From the NCBI GenBank assembly GCA_020724425.1, contig DYGY01000007.1, positions 1-64,000 on the forward strand: 64,000 bases of DNA, read 5' to 3'. Source of the stretch: Thermaerobacter marianensis. GTDB lineage: Bacteria; Bacillota; Sulfobacillia; DVGY01. The translations under genes were made by a program, and so were the position numbers. The notes below the pieces were generated by a model. The model worked only from the letters and a program-made list of their open reading frames with translations. It did no database searches and was not told the origin of the DNA. Shown piece after piece: positions 1-7,392 of this stretch; position 1 is the stretch's first letter; every line of letters starts with the position of its first letter.

Positions 1-66
1 GTTGAAGCAAAGATTCGTGAAACTTTACTAGGTCAGGAAACCTCATCAAACGATGACCAAGCTTGA
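1..66 (+). CDS. recA: RecA recombinase, C-terminal 21 residues (partial)
   Basis: The window opens inside a reading frame that runs 21 codons to a TGA at 64-66. The visible tail begins VEAKIRETLL and then becomes acidic and polar (SSNDDQA). RecA C-termini in Clostridia commonly end with an (I/V)E.KIRE.L segment followed by a short acidic tail. The downstream neighbour rny supports the call, because recA (sometimes with recX) directly precedes rny in many Bacillota. No recX-like frame lies between them. With so few residues visible the identification rests mainly on synteny. Confidence 0.6.
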   Translation, partial: VEAKIRETLLGQETSSNDDQA

Positions 67-152
67 CAGTGCTTGCTCCATATCATACACTTAAAGATGA
101 GGGTTAGGCTGTAAGAAGATTATCTACCACTTTTTTATAGATTATTTCTATT

Positions 153-180
153 TTGACGATAAAGATTAAGTAAATATATT
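153..180 (+). promoter_or_regulatory. Candidate sigma-A promoter upstream of rny
   Basis: TTGACG at 153-158 and TATATT at 175-180 are separated by 16 bp. Predicted transcription would start near 187, about 160 nt before rny, and would cross the intrinsic terminator at 252-281. The promoter therefore serves either a short leader/small RNA or rny by read-through. Confidence 0.5.
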
Positions 181-251
181 ATCAGGGGATTGGTATACCC
201 TCTTTATATGGAAAACTTTATCATCGTCATTGTGTAGTGGTAGAATGCATT

Positions 252-281
252 AGCCGAGTCCTTTTGTGCTCGGCTTTTTTC
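252..281 (+). terminator. Intrinsic terminator between recA and rny
   Basis: AGCCGAG (252-258) pairs with CTCGGCT (269-275) over a 10-nt loop and is followed by a T run. It can end recA transcription or a roughly 95-nt RNA made from the promoter at 153-180. The stretch 67-344 otherwise shows no reading frame worth calling. Confidence 0.75.
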
Positions 282-344
282 GTTCCGAGATGATAGTAAA
301 GCGCCGTAAAAGGGCACCAACTTTAACAGAAGAGAGGTGAGACA

Positions 345-1886
345 ATGCCAGGTTTAAATCCTTTAATAATCATAGTTATCTCTAGTTTAGGAACATTCTT
401 TATCGGATACTTCTTAAGAAAATATGTTGCAGAAGCCAAAATAGGGTCTGCTGAGCAGGAAGCTAAACGATTAGTGGAAGATGCTCAAAAGGCTTCAGAA
501 GCTAAAAAGAGAGAGACTCTTCTTGAAGCTAAAGAAGAAGCACATCGGATGCGTCATGACATGGAGAAAGAATCCAGAGAAAGACGTATTGAACTGCAAA
601 AGATTGAAAAGCGTCTTCTGCAAAGAGAAGAAACTCTAGATCGCAAGCTTGAAAACTTAGATAAAAAAGAAGAAAATCTACGCAAGATAGAAGCTAGATT
701 AGAAGACGACAAACTAGAGGTTCAAAAACTTCAACAAGCCCAGGTAGCGGAGCTAGAAAGAATTTCTCAGCTTAGTCAAGAAGAGGCTAGGTTGATTCTT
801 TTGGATAATGTTCGTAAAGAAGTTACTCAAGAGACAGCTCAGATGATTAGAGTTCTTGAAGCAGAAGCTAAAGAAACAGCTGATAAAAAAGCAAAAGAAG
901 TTATCTCAGCCGCCATCCAGAGGTGTGCTGCTGATCATGTCTCTGAGTCCACTGTCTCCGTTGTGGAGTTACCGAATGATGAGATGAAAGGCCGTATCAT
1001 TGGTAGGGAAGGTAGAAATATTAGAACCTTTGAAAGCCTTACAGGTGTTGACCTGATTATCGATGATACGCCAGAAGCTGTAGTTATTTCTGCCTTTGAT
1101 CCCATTCGTAGAGAAAAAGCTCGTATTGCCTTGGAGAAACTGGTTTCCGATGGTAGGATTCATCCTGCCCGTATTGAGGAGATGTATGCTAAGGCTCAAC
1201 AAGAGGTTGAAACAAGAATCAGAGAAGAAGGCGAAAGAGCTGCTTATGAAACAGGAGTACATGGTTTACATCCTGAATTAATTAAGCTTTTAGGTCGTCT
1301 CCATTTTAGAACAAGCTATGGCCAGAATGTTCTTAAGCATTCTATTGAGGTCTCTATGTTAGCAGCTATGATGGCTGCGGAACTTGATATTGATGTGAAT
1401 GTGGCAAGAAGAGCAGGCTTGCTTCATGATATCGGTAAAGCAGTAGATCATGAAGTTGAGGGCACCCATATTACAATTGGTATGGAACTCCTCAAGAAAT
1501 ATAGAGAGAGTCAGACAATTATTGATGCCATGTGTGCACACCATGGTGACTTTGAACCTAACTCTATTGAAGCAGTGCTAATTACAGCTGCGGATGCTCT
1601 ATCTGCTGCCCGTCCGGGTGCTAGAAGAGAGACCCTCGAATCATATATCCGTCGTCTGCAGAAACTTGAAGAGATTGCTGATGCCTTTGAAGGTGTTGAA
1701 AAGTCATATGCAATACAGGCTGGACGTGAGGTTCGTATCATGGTTAAGCCAGATAGAGTTAACGATGATGAAGCCTATCTCTTAGGCCGTGAGATTGTAA
1801 AACAGATTGAGGAACAACTTGAATACCCAGGACAAATTAAGGTAACGGTGATTAGGGAAACAAGAGTTGTAGATTACGCAAAATAG
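345..1886 (+). CDS. rny: Ribonuclease Y
   Basis: A membrane-anchored endoribonuclease that initiates mRNA decay in Bacillota. The 513-residue product has the full family architecture. There is one N-terminal membrane helix (about residues 5-27) and a long, highly charged coiled coil (about 30-200). A KH RNA-binding domain carries [10 protein letters not shown] at about 216-225, and an HD metal-phosphohydrolase domain carries [12 protein letters not shown] at about 358-369. The family is usually about 520 residues, so the gene is complete. A strong ribosome site (AGAGAGGTGAG) precedes the ATG. It follows recA, as in many Clostridia, and a 14-bp stem terminator follows at once, so it is probably monocistronic. 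Confidence 0.97.
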   Translation: MPGLNPLIIIVISSLGTFFIGYFLRKYVAEAKIGSAEQEAKRLVEDAQKASEAKKRETLLEAKEEAHRMRHDMEKESRERRIELQKIEKRLLQREETLDRKLENLDKKEENLRKIEARLEDDKLEVQKLQQAQVAELERISQLSQEEARLILLDNVRKEVTQETAQMIRVLEAEAKETADKKAKEVISAAIQRCAADHVSESTVSVVELPNDEMKGRIIGREGRNIRTFESLTGVDLIIDDTPEAVVISAFDPIRREKARIALEKLVSDGRIHPARIEEMYAKAQQEVETRIREEGERAAYETGVHGLHPELIKLLGRLHFRTSYGQNVLKHSIEVSMLAAMMAAELDIDVNVARRAGLLHDIGKAVDHEVEGTHITIGMELLKKYRESQTIIDAMCAHHGDFEPNSIEAVLITAADALSAARPGARRETLESYIRRLQKLEEIADAFEGVEKSYAIQAGREVRIMVKPDRVNDDEAYLLGREIVKQIEEQLEYPGQIKVTVIRETRVVDYAK

Positions 1887-1890
1887 AGGC

Positions 1891-1928
1891 AAATAGGCAG
1901 TAGCCAACGCTACTGCCTATTTTCTTTT
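1891..1928 (+). terminator. Intrinsic terminator after rny
   Basis: A 14-bp perfect stem (1891-1904 with 1909-1922) and CAAC loop, followed by a T-rich run. It starts 5 nt after the rny stop codon. Confidence 0.9.
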
Positions 1929-1970
1929 CTGGATTTATGTTAAGATGGTTTCAGGAAGGGGCGTGTATGT

Positions 1971-2480
1971 ATGATTAATGAAGACAGTCTAGTTAATGGT
2001 AGCATCAGCCTATTAGTATCCATGCTTCTTCGGTATCCTGAACTAAGCTCACTCAATTATGATTCAAAGACTAAATCACTCCACCTTACGTATCTAACCA
2101 GTAGTCAGTTGAGTGAAGAACAAATCCATCACCTCAAGGAAGTGCTAGTAGAGAATCTTGATGCTTATATGAACCTGACAGGAAACGGAATGGATACTTT
2201 TACGATAGAAGTAACACTTGCTGGTAATGTTTCGTTCATTGAAATCACTAGAGATGTACAAACTCTAAGCAAAGGGGAAATATCTCTTCTAACAGGTCTT
2301 CTACATAGGGAACTAGAAACTACCTTGATTTCGGATAATAACGAAGACCTTCTAACTGAGGAACTAACTCTTCAAGAAGAAATCATCGAAGAACTTCTAG
2401 AATTCCTAAGAGATGTTCCGCACAATCAAAATGTCATTGCTTTTCGGGATAATGGCAAGGTATTAGCTTTTAATAAATAG
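1971..2480 (+). CDS. Hypothetical protein in the rny-ymdB interval
   Basis: A 169-residue acidic soluble protein with no signal peptide or membrane segment, which I do not recognise. Ribosome site AGGAAGGG at 1953-1960 supports the ATG at 1971. The C-terminal third contains a strongly acidic helix (residues about 118-145: many E and L) that ends in a basic/hydrophobic tail. It lies 20 nt upstream of ymdB and is probably co-transcribed with it. Base composition resembles its neighbours, so it looks like a resident gene, perhaps lineage-specific. No catalytic motif is visible. Confidence 0.75.
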   Translation: MINEDSLVNGSISLLVSMLLRYPELSSLNYDSKTKSLHLTYLTSSQLSEEQIHHLKEVLVENLDAYMNLTGNGMDTFTIEVTLAGNVSFIEITRDVQTLSKGEISLLTGLLHRELETTLISDNNEDLLTEELTLQEEIIEELLEFLRDVPHNQNVIAFRDNGKVLAFNK

Positions 2481-2500
2481 CTGTGGAGAAGGGGGAGTAT

Positions 2501-3304
2501 ATGTTACACATCCTGTTTATCGGTGATATTGTTGGTAGACCTGGAAGGAAGATGGTCACTGAGACCCTCACAAAAGTAAAACAGGAACTGCCAGTCGATA
2601 TTGTCATAGCCAATGGGGAGAACGCAGCCGGTGGGGTTGGATTGACTCCAGAGACAGCTGATGAGCTATTCTCTTACGGTATTAACATCATTACCCTAGG
2701 TAACCATGCCTGGGATAAAAAAGCGATCTACAATTATCTTGATTCCACCACAAGGGTTATAAGACCGGCTAATCAACCGGGAGCACCACCCGGTCAAGGA
2801 TTAGCCTTTTTAGCTTTACCATCAGGACAAAAGCTTGCAGTTATCAACCTAATGGGCAGAGCTTTCTTTAACAGCATTATGGACTGTCCCTTCAGGGCAG
2901 CAGACGACTTGGTAGAGACAGCTAGAAAGACAACCAATCTGATTGTAGTTGATTTTCATGCTGAAGCAACCAGTGAAAAAGCGGCTTTGGGCTGGTACCT
3001 AGATGGCAAGGTTTCAGCCATCATTGGTACCCATACCCATGTGCAAACAGCTGATGAAAGGATTCTACCTCAGGGTAGTGCCTATATCACAGATGTTGGG
3101 ATGACAGGGCCCTATGATTCCGTAATTGGTTTTACACCCAAGCTTGTCATTGAACGTTTCCTTACCCAGATGCCTGTTCGATTTGAGGTAGCTACAGGAC
3201 CTAGACAATTCTCAGCTCTTTGGATGTCTTTAGATGAAAAGACAGGAAAAACAACAGCGATTAAGCGCATCTTTCATAACGAATTAACGGATAACGTAAA
3301 ATAA
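2501..3304 (+). CDS. ymdB: YmdB-family metallophosphoesterase (cyclic-nucleotide phosphodiesterase)
   Basis: A calcineurin-like metallophosphoesterase of the TIGR00282/YmdB family. The B. subtilis homologue hydrolyses 2',3'-cyclic nucleotides, moderates RNase Y-dependent decay and affects the choice between motility and biofilm. The metal-ligand motifs are in order: GDIVGRPGR near the N-terminus, NGENAAGG, GNHAWD, a DFHAEATSEK segment and GTHTHVQTAD. I chose the ATG at 2501 because GAAGGGGGAG lies 5-12 nt upstream and the protein then begins MLHILFIGD as in the family; the longer frame from 2483 lacks a ribosome site. The length of 267 residues fits. Its location near rny matches the known functional link. 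Confidence 0.93.
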   Translation: MLHILFIGDIVGRPGRKMVTETLTKVKQELPVDIVIANGENAAGGVGLTPETADELFSYGINIITLGNHAWDKKAIYNYLDSTTRVIRPANQPGAPPGQGLAFLALPSGQKLAVINLMGRAFFNSIMDCPFRAADDLVETARKTTNLIVVDFHAEATSEKAALGWYLDGKVSAIIGTHTHVQTADERILPQGSAYITDVGMTGPYDSVIGFTPKLVIERFLTQMPVRFEVATGPRQFSALWMSLDEKTGKTTAIKRIFHNELTDNVK

Positions 3305-3338
3305 TTCTAAAACTTTTGTCGAATCTTGTATGCAATAG

Positions 3339-3367
3339 TTGTCAGTGAGTCCTTTTCTTGGTATTAT
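3339..3367 (+). promoter_or_regulatory. Sigma-A-type promoter for spoVS
   Basis: TTGTCA (3339-3344), a 17-bp spacer and TATTAT (3362-3367), 48 nt before the spoVS start codon. The B. subtilis spoVS promoter is sigma-H dependent; I do not see a clear sigma-H match here, so a vegetative promoter is the best reading. Confidence 0.6.
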
Positions 3368-3414
3368 AGTAAGTAATCTAGAAGCAAAAATTGTACCAGA
3401 GGGGGCTACAGGTA

Positions 3415-3675
3415 GTGGAAGTATTAAAAGTGTCAGCTCGTTCTAATCCAAGTGCAGTGGCAGGAGCAGTTGCTGGAGTAATTAGGGAAGAAGGAAATGT
3501 GGAAATTCAAGCTATTGGTGCCGGAGCTATCAATCAAGCAGTTAAAGCAGTAGCTATAGCCCGCGGTTTTGTGGCCCCGGGCGGCATGGATCTTATTTGT
3601 ATACCTGCTTTCACAGACATAACAATTGATGGTCAGGAAAGAACTGCAATAAGATTCCTGGTACAACCCCGTTAA
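3415..3675 (+). CDS. spoVS: Stage V sporulation protein S
   Basis: A small Alba-fold nucleic-acid-binding-type protein needed for septation and coat/cortex progress during sporulation. From the GTG at 3415 the product is exactly 86 residues, the canonical SpoVS length. It contains the near-invariant stretches EIQAIGAGAINQAVKA and FVAPGGMDLICIPAF. Ribosome site AGAGGGGG at 3398-3405 gives normal spacing to this GTG, while the longer frame from 3391 starts before that site. The gene has its own promoter and a strong terminator. Confidence 0.97.
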   Translation: MEVLKVSARSNPSAVAGAVAGVIREEGNVEIQAIGAGAINQAVKAVAIARGFVAPGGMDLICIPAFTDITIDGQERTAIRFLVQPR

Positions 3676-3692
3676 GTTGGCTTTCGTAAGCG

Positions 3693-3726
3693 AAGTCCTG
3701 TTTGCCCATGGTAAACAGGACTTTTT
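3693..3726 (+). terminator. Intrinsic terminator after spoVS
   Basis: AAGTCCTGTTT (3693-3703) pairs with AAACAGGACTT (3713-3723), followed by a T run. Confidence 0.9.
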
Positions 3727-3811
3727 GTGTTCTTAAGAAGGTTAAACACTCATACTTGTAGAAATGGTTAGATGCCATGTTTGGCAGGAATCTTCAGGAG
3801 GTGGTACCATA

Positions 3812-5011
3812 ATGGACTTTGCCCTGTCGGAAGAACACAAAATGATTCAGGACTTAATTCGCAAATTTGGTACTGAAGTGGAAGACAAGATTAAAGAACT
3901 AGATGAAAAAGCAGAATACGATCCTAACCTTATTAAACGCATGGGTGAACTGGGTATTCTCGGTCTATGTTTTCCACAGAAGTACAATGGTGGTGGCTTT
4001 GACTACATTAGCTTAGCGGTAGCATCTGAAGAATTAGAAAAAATAGACACTTCTTTAAGAGTTGCAGTTTCTGTCCACATTGGTCTTTCAGGGTTAGGAA
4101 TCCTACAATGGGGTAATGAAGAACAAAAATTGAAGTACCTTAGCAAAATGGCTACAGGTGAACTAATCGGTGGTTTTGGCCTTACAGAGCCAAATGCGGG
4201 TACTGATGCTGTTAATCAGCAAACCACTGCTAGGAAAGTTGAAGGTGGCTACATTCTAAACGGTGAGAAAACCTGGATTTCTCTAGCAGATGTCGCTGAT
4301 ATTTTTCTTGTCTTTGCCAAGACCGACACAACTAAAGGTCATGATGGTATTTCCGCTTTCATAGTAGAAAGAAGCTGGGAGGGCTTTAGTTCTTCTCCCA
4401 TTCATGGTAAAATGGGTATTCGTGCAGGTAATACTGGTTCTTTCGCTATGGAAAATGTATTTGTACCTGAAGAAAACCTTCTCGGTGAAGAAGGGCAGGG
4501 TTTTAAGATTGCCATGTCCTGTCTTGATAATGGTCGCTATACAGTAGCAGCAGGTGCTGTAGGCCTAACCCAGGCCTGTATAGATGCTAGTGTTAAATAT
4601 GCTAAAGAAAGAGAGACCTTTGGAGTACCGATAGGTGACCATCAATTAGTTCAAAGAATGATTGGTCATATGGTTCTTAAAGCTGAAGCGGGCCGCCTTT
4701 TAGTATATCGTGCCGGCTACTTAAAGAACCAGGGTAAACGAAATACCCGGGAAACGGCTCTGGCTAAGTGGTATGCAACCCAATCATCTTTTGAAGCTGC
4801 TTCCGATGCAGTACAAATTTACGGAGCTTACGGATATTCTAATGAATATCCTGTTGAACGGTATTTACGAAATGCCAAAGGTGCTGTAATATATGAAGGA
4901 ACAAGAGAGATTTTAGAAGTTATGCAAGGTCAGTATGCACTGGGATACAGGAAAGATAAGCCGATTCCAAGGGACCTTCCGGGTTGGCCTTTTGAAGAAG
5001 ATGCAGAGTAG
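3812..5011 (+). CDS. Acyl-CoA dehydrogenase
   Basis: A FAD-dependent acyl-CoA dehydrogenase of about 399 residues that oxidises an acyl-CoA to the 2-enoyl-CoA and passes electrons to an electron-transferring flavoprotein. Family signatures are visible: FGLTEPNAGTDA (substrate/FAD-binding motif), TWIS, the C-terminal AVQIYGAYGYSNEYPVERY and the catalytic-base region IYEGTREI. Start chosen at 3812 because CAGGAGGTGG lies at 3795-3804; the longer frame from 3764 has no ribosome site. It stands alone here, without etfAB or other beta-oxidation genes, so the chain-length specificity and electron acceptor cannot be read from context. Confidence 0.92.
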   Translation: MDFALSEEHKMIQDLIRKFGTEVEDKIKELDEKAEYDPNLIKRMGELGILGLCFPQKYNGGGFDYISLAVASEELEKIDTSLRVAVSVHIGLSGLGILQWGNEEQKLKYLSKMATGELIGGFGLTEPNAGTDAVNQQTTARKVEGGYILNGEKTWISLADVADIFLVFAKTDTTKGHDGISAFIVERSWEGFSSSPIHGKMGIRAGNTGSFAMENVFVPEENLLGEEGQGFKIAMSCLDNGRYTVAAGAVGLTQACIDASVKYAKERETFGVPIGDHQLVQRMIGHMVLKAEAGRLLVYRAGYLKNQGKRNTRETALAKWYATQSSFEAASDAVQIYGAYGYSNEYPVERYLRNAKGAVIYEGTREILEVMQGQYALGYRKDKPIPRDLPGWPFEEDAE

Positions 5012-5039
5012 AAGGACTTTTTCAAAATAGGGTATACAG

Positions 5040-5080
5040 GCCACTCATTATCTTGCTCTCAAGTAAGGTGAGTGGCTTTT
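5040..5080 (+). terminator. Terminator after acyl-CoA dehydrogenase
   Basis: GCCACTCA (5040-5047) pairs with TGAGTGGC (5069-5076) around a loop that can form an inner CTTG/CAAG stem, followed by TTTT. Confidence 0.75.
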
Positions 5081-5105
5081 CATTTTCTCAATGGAGGTAC
5101 CTATT

Positions 5106-6020
5106 ATGAACCCCTGGGTAGATGCACATAATGATCTCCTGTTCTTAGCTCAAAGGGAAGGAAAACTCTTACACCAGTTAAAGGATAGTCATTCTGACTT
5201 GGATAGAGCTAAGACTACCGGTATTGGTCTTCAGGTATTAGCCCTGTTCAGCCTTAATTCTGATCATCCAGGCCAAGATATTCTTAAAGAGTTGACTTTG
5301 TTCTTTTCTGAACTAACCCGTAATGATACAATCAGGTTAGTCAAAGAAAAAGAGGATCTTAAGGATTTTAAGGGCCTCAAAGTGCTTTTGGCTCTTGAAG
5401 GTAGTGACATACTAGAAAAGGATATCACTAACCTACATATCCTCTATGAGTTAGGAGTACGAATGCTTTCTTTGACCTGGAATCATAGCAATGCTTTAGC
5501 TGATGGCGCTCTAGTCAAAAGACCTAAAGGCCTAAGTGAATTTGGAAAGGAAGTCGTTCATCTAACTAACGCTCTAGGTATGATTATTGATGTCTCTCAT
5601 CTAGCAGAACCTGGTTTCTGGGATATAATAGAGATAAGCAATAGACCGATTATTGCATCTCATTCTAATACCAAAAGTCTATGTGATCATCCAAGAAACT
5701 TAAACGATGATCAGATTAAGGCCATAGCTAAGACCGATGGTGTAATAGGGGTGACCTTTGTTCCTGCCTTTATCCATAGGAGCGATGCAGATATTCACAG
5801 GTTATGTGACCATATTGACCATATCAAATCCTTGGTTGGCATTGACCATATTGGTATCGGCTCCGATTTTAACGGGTTTGATGGAAGTCTACCGGGTTTA
5901 GAAAGAGTGGAAAGATTACCGGAACTCTTTGCTTTACTAGCTAACAGAGGATATACTGAAGAGGAACTACAAAAGATATCAGGCAAGAACTTTATAAGAG
6001 TATTTAAGGAGATTATCTAA
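5106..6020 (+). CDS. Membrane dipeptidase, peptidase family M19
   Basis: A zinc dipeptidase of the renal-dipeptidase family (M19), 304 residues. Zinc-site motifs are visible: the N-terminal VDAHND (HxD), IDVSHL, IIASHSN and IGIGSDFNG. These enzymes cleave dipeptides, some with D-residues. Start set at ATG 5106, preceded by GGAGGT at 5093-5098; the upstream in-frame ATG at 5091 overlaps that ribosome site. The stop codon overlaps the start of the next gene by one base (TAATG), so the two are translationally coupled. No signal peptide is seen, which points to a cytoplasmic enzyme despite the family name. Confidence 0.92.
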   Translation: MNPWVDAHNDLLFLAQREGKLLHQLKDSHSDLDRAKTTGIGLQVLALFSLNSDHPGQDILKELTLFFSELTRNDTIRLVKEKEDLKDFKGLKVLLALEGSDILEKDITNLHILYELGVRMLSLTWNHSNALADGALVKRPKGLSEFGKEVVHLTNALGMIIDVSHLAEPGFWDIIEISNRPIIASHSNTKSLCDHPRNLNDDQIKAIAKTDGVIGVTFVPAFIHRSDADIHRLCDHIDHIKSLVGIDHIGIGSDFNGFDGSLPGLERVERLPELFALLANRGYTEEELQKISGKNFIRVFKEII

Positions 6021-6850
6021 TGACTACTGGTGGTATAGATCTTCATATTCACAGCATTGCTTCAGATGGTACCTTAACTATCCAGGAAATAGCAGAAGAG
6101 GCAAAGGCCGCAGGTCTAAAAAGTATAGCTATTACCGATCATGATTGTCTTGATGGTCTTGATCACAAAAAACAGCTAGAACTCCCTCTAGAAGTAATAT
6201 CCGGAGTGGAACTAAGTACTAAGAGCGAATGGGCTGAAGAGATACACATCCTTGGATACTATTTAAATCCAGAAGATCAAGAGTTACGAGATCTCTTGCT
6301 TAATATGAGACAGAGCAGACAGAATCGCATTATAACCATGGTTTCCAAGCTAAATGACTTAGATATTGATATTTCTTTAGCCAGAGTTAAGGAAATTGCC
6401 GGTCACGATACCTGGGGAAGACCTCACATAGCCAGAGCACTGGTAGAAAAGGGTTATGCTACATCAGTTTCTGAGGCCTTCACCCGGTATCTTGAAGTGG
6501 GCAAGCCCGCCTATGTATCCAGGGAACGCCTGGGTATTGAAGAAGGGATTAAAGCCATTAAAGATGCTGGTGGGCTAGCCATACTAGCTCATCCCGGCCT
6601 ATTGGGAGACTATGACCATATAGCTTCCTTTCTTCCCACACTAAAGGAAATGGGATTAGCCGGAGTTGAAGTTATCTATCCAGAACATAGCCTCGGGTTA
6701 ACAAATAATCTTTTGCACCTCACTGGTAAACTAGATCTGCTACCAACCGGGGGATCAGATTATCATGGCCCAGGCATTAGAGATAACCTCTATTTAGGAA
6801 AAATCAGAGCTCCAGAAGAATGGCTTGTCGCCTTAAAGAACGCTATTTAG
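6020..6850 (+). CDS. PHP-domain phosphoesterase (TrpH/YciV-like)
   Basis: A 276-residue PHP-superfamily metal phosphoesterase. Metal-ligand motifs: DLHIHS...SDG (H9, H11, D16), ITDHDCLDG, a GVELS segment, LAHPG and GGSDYHG. E. coli YciV (RNase AM) and related enzymes hydrolyse 3',5'-nucleoside bisphosphates and act as 5'-3' exonucleases on short RNA. Substrate specificity cannot be assigned from the sequence. It begins one base inside the stop codon of the dipeptidase gene and so is in the same operon. Confidence 0.9.
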   Translation: MTTGGIDLHIHSIASDGTLTIQEIAEEAKAAGLKSIAITDHDCLDGLDHKKQLELPLEVISGVELSTKSEWAEEIHILGYYLNPEDQELRDLLLNMRQSRQNRIITMVSKLNDLDIDISLARVKEIAGHDTWGRPHIARALVEKGYATSVSEAFTRYLEVGKPAYVSRERLGIEEGIKAIKDAGGLAILAHPGLLGDYDHIASFLPTLKEMGLAGVEVIYPEHSLGLTNNLLHLTGKLDLLPTGGSDYHGPGIRDNLYLGKIRAPEEWLVALKNAI

Positions 6851-6879
6851 GTTAAAACCTGTTGGGAGGTTGATGGGTT

Positions 6880-7329
6880 ATGAGTGAAACGACCCGGGAA
6901 TATTACGTATCCTTACAAGATGCAACCACTATCTTAAACGTTTCACCTCAAACATTTCGACAGCTAATATCTGATTACCAGAACTATGTTGAAATCCTTG
7001 GAGATGGGAAAAACAAAGGGCTTTCAGAAGAAGGTTTTCGAAATTTGCAGATGATTGTATCATTACGGGAACAAGGCCTAGCAGCAGAAGAGATTGCAGC
7101 CAGTTTGGAAAAACAGTATACAGTAGAGTCAGTGGAGATGGCTGATCTTTTCGCTGAGATTAAAGAGCTTCGTGAAGCTCTCCTTAAGAGTCAGGAAAGA
7201 TACCTTGAAGATCGTGAGAAGATGATGCTGACCCTACTAAAACTGCAAAAAGAGATACAGCATCTTCGCTATGAACTAGCATCAACAAGTTCTCGCAAGG
7301 AAAGAAAAAAGAAACTTTGGCGTGGATAG
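6880..7329 (+). CDS. MerR-type helix-turn-helix protein with C-terminal coiled coil
   Basis: A 149-residue protein preceded by GGGAGG. The N-terminal part (about residues 8-70) looks like a winged MerR-type DNA-binding domain (YVSLQDATTILNVSPQTFRQLI, then REQGLAAEEIAASL). Residues about 88-140 form a heptad-like coiled coil (EIKELREALLKSQ), ending in a basic tail. No effector domain is visible. This layout resembles the RacA / chromosome-anchoring class and small regulators of phage or plasmid origin. RacA itself cannot be claimed. It follows the PHP gene by 29 nt. Confidence 0.7.
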   Translation: MSETTREYYVSLQDATTILNVSPQTFRQLISDYQNYVEILGDGKNKGLSEEGFRNLQMIVSLREQGLAAEEIAASLEKQYTVESVEMADLFAEIKELREALLKSQERYLEDREKMMLTLLKLQKEIQHLRYELASTSSRKERKKKLWRG

Positions 7330-7392
7330 AGTCATAACCCGTAAGTCAACCCACAGGTCATATATATACATTGTAGATAGGGTGGTGTTAAA

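Noticed and set aside
220-250. tRNA-like D-arm sequence (TAGTGGTAGAAT) before the rny terminator
   Set aside because: There is no acceptor stem, anticodon stem or T arm to go with it; the similarity is short and probably accidental.
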